From contig NZ_JACXWX010000039.1 in the NCBI RefSeq assembly GCF_014764505.1, positions 1-43,191 of the forward strand: a stretch of DNA of 43,191 nucleotides, in the 5' to 3' direction. Source of the DNA: Phormidium tenue FACHB-886 (GTDB lineage: Bacteria; Cyanobacteriota; Cyanobacteriia; Elainellales; Elainellaceae). The notes under the pieces were generated by a model. It did not search any database. It saw only the letters and a list, made by a program, of their open reading frames with translations, and was not told where the DNA came from. Positions 42,526 to 43,191 of the stretch are shown piece after piece (within the stretch, counting starts at the first letter, position 1; each line of letters starts with the position of its first letter). The position numbers and the translations under genes were made by a program.

Positions 42526-43191
42526 TCAACCGTGCTTTTCAAAAGCGATTTGCGCGGGCGTTTTTCCGATGAAGCGCTTGAGCGAATGGGTGAGATGTGC
42601 CTGATCGAAATAGCCTAGCTCGAAGGCAGTATCTAAGATAGGTGTCCCTTGCTCAAGCAGCGAGACGGCGCTGCGGGCACGTTCGATCTGCTGAATCATC
42701 TTGTGGGGTAATCCGGTTGCCTCTAAGAAGCGGTACTGTAGGGAACGTATCGACAGGTCGGGTGTGTGTCCCTGTATCGCCGCCTCGATCACCGGATCGC
42801 GCACAAGTATCTCCTGACGGACCAGCCTATTGACAAATACATCAGCGTTTTCAAAGGTCGGAAGTTCCCAGGCAGAGCCATGCAGCCAGAAGGAATTGCT
42901 CGACGCTTCAGGAAGCGTTGCATCCTGTCTATCCAGAAGGGTTTTTACAGGAAGATGGGGCATGAAGGTGCCAAGTTTGAAGGTGATGCCAAAGAACTCA
43001 GTGTCGGCGGGAAAATCGGCTTCCGATGCTTTGGTCTCTGGACCTCGCGCGATGATTATCGTTTTGCCGTTGAAGGTCGCAACCCTCAAGGGGTGACAGG
43101 GAGGCTGAACGGTAAGACTGGTAGCAGACAGAGACGAAGCGAGACCGAAAAAATAGGGTGAATCCGAAGAATCACCCCCAGTTTTAAAAAA
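42526..43191 (-). CDS. AraC-family regulator, 5' end outside the window
   Basis: The frame stays open to the window edge, so the start lies beyond 43191 or at a TTG near 43089. The C-terminal HTH (about the last 100 residues) has LSIRSLQYRFLEATGLPHKM, then IQQIERARSAVSLLEQGTPI, LDTAFELGYFDQAHLTHSLK and RFIGKTPAQIAF. The N-terminal part includes NGKTIIIARGPETKASEADF and PADTEFFGITFKLGTFMPHL. I recognise this as the group often found next to DHFR-like genes. Upstream of NGKT, the sequence (about 43090-43175) is less like the family than expected except DSPY, so a frameshift there is possible. It probably controls the RibD_C-type gene 84 bases downstream. Confidence 0.8.
   Translation of the reverse strand, partial: FFKTGGDSSDSPYFFGLASSLSATSLTVQPPCHPLRVATFNGKTIIIARGPETKASEADFPADTEFFGITFKLGTFMPHLPVKTLLDRQDATLPEASSNSFWLHGSAWELPTFENADVFVNRLVRQEILVRDPVIEAAIQGHTPDLSIRSLQYRFLEATGLPHKMIQQIERARSAVSLLEQGTPILDTAFELGYFDQAHLTHSLKRFIGKTPAQIAFEKHG

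Noticed and set aside
1-43191. tRNA, rRNA, riboswitch or replication-origin signals
   Set aside because: None seen on reading both strands, though short tRNAs could be missed without a covariance search.

Overview
The window looks like a filamentous or Leptolyngbya-like cyanobacterium. GCGATCGC-type octamers recur. There are cyanobacterial small-protein families (a DUF7219-like protein), AMIN-domain TonB-dependent receptors, a Ser/Thr kinase with a pentapeptide-repeat tail, and CHRD/RTX and M15 surface proteins. This assignment is inference from protein content and octamers; no rRNA or tRNA gene is visible.

Layout. 1-7.1 kb: two long hairpins, a dCache-HAMP hybrid histidine kinase, a DUF6788 protein, two small cyanobacterial genes, a methyltransferase-like gene and a DUF2079 membrane protein. 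7.06-17.7 kb: a one-directional (- strand), GC-richer enzyme block with two EHN-type epoxide hydrolases, a Tat-exported alpha/beta hydrolase, a peroxiredoxin-like protein, an SDR, an NmrA-like reductase, a thioredoxin-like protein, a VOC protein and a membrane protein. It abuts a truncated nitroreductase at one end and decayed insertion-sequence debris at the other, which suggests an acquired detoxification or redox island. 17.7-24.8 kb: IS6-family transposase remnants, a frameshifted small gene, a glycosyltransferase/TetR divergent pair with three 17-bp operator-like repeats, and an M15/peptidoglycan-binding protein. 24.8-27 kb: a kinase-pentapeptide protein. 27.1-38.5 kb: an iron-siderophore uptake locus with an AraC (PchR-type) regulator, two AMIN-TonB receptors, three Fe-siderophore binding lipoproteins, a DUF1636 protein and an MFS transporter. 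All are on + and nearly contiguous. 38.6-43.2 kb: an alpha/beta hydrolase, a cluster of palindromic repeats, a CHRD-RTX protein, a 14-bp tandem repeat, a RibD_C/DHFR-like protein and a partial AraC regulator.

How the genes work together. The siderophore locus covers regulation, outer-membrane uptake and periplasmic or membrane-anchored capture. The inner-membrane ABC permease and ATPase are not in the window. In the enzyme block, a near-identical ~60-bp promoter-proximal sequence with an ACTCAAG/CTTGAGT dyad stands before both the SDR and the VOC gene, so at least two units probably answer to one regulator that is not encoded in the window.

The most unusual structures are: an ~87-bp palindromic element present twice in inverted orientation 16 kb apart; a second family of ~100-bp nested palindromes (three copies) with shared ends TATAGCGCTACGCGC-like; one almost identical Tat leader on two different hydrolases; and an SDR whose catalytic Tyr is Val.
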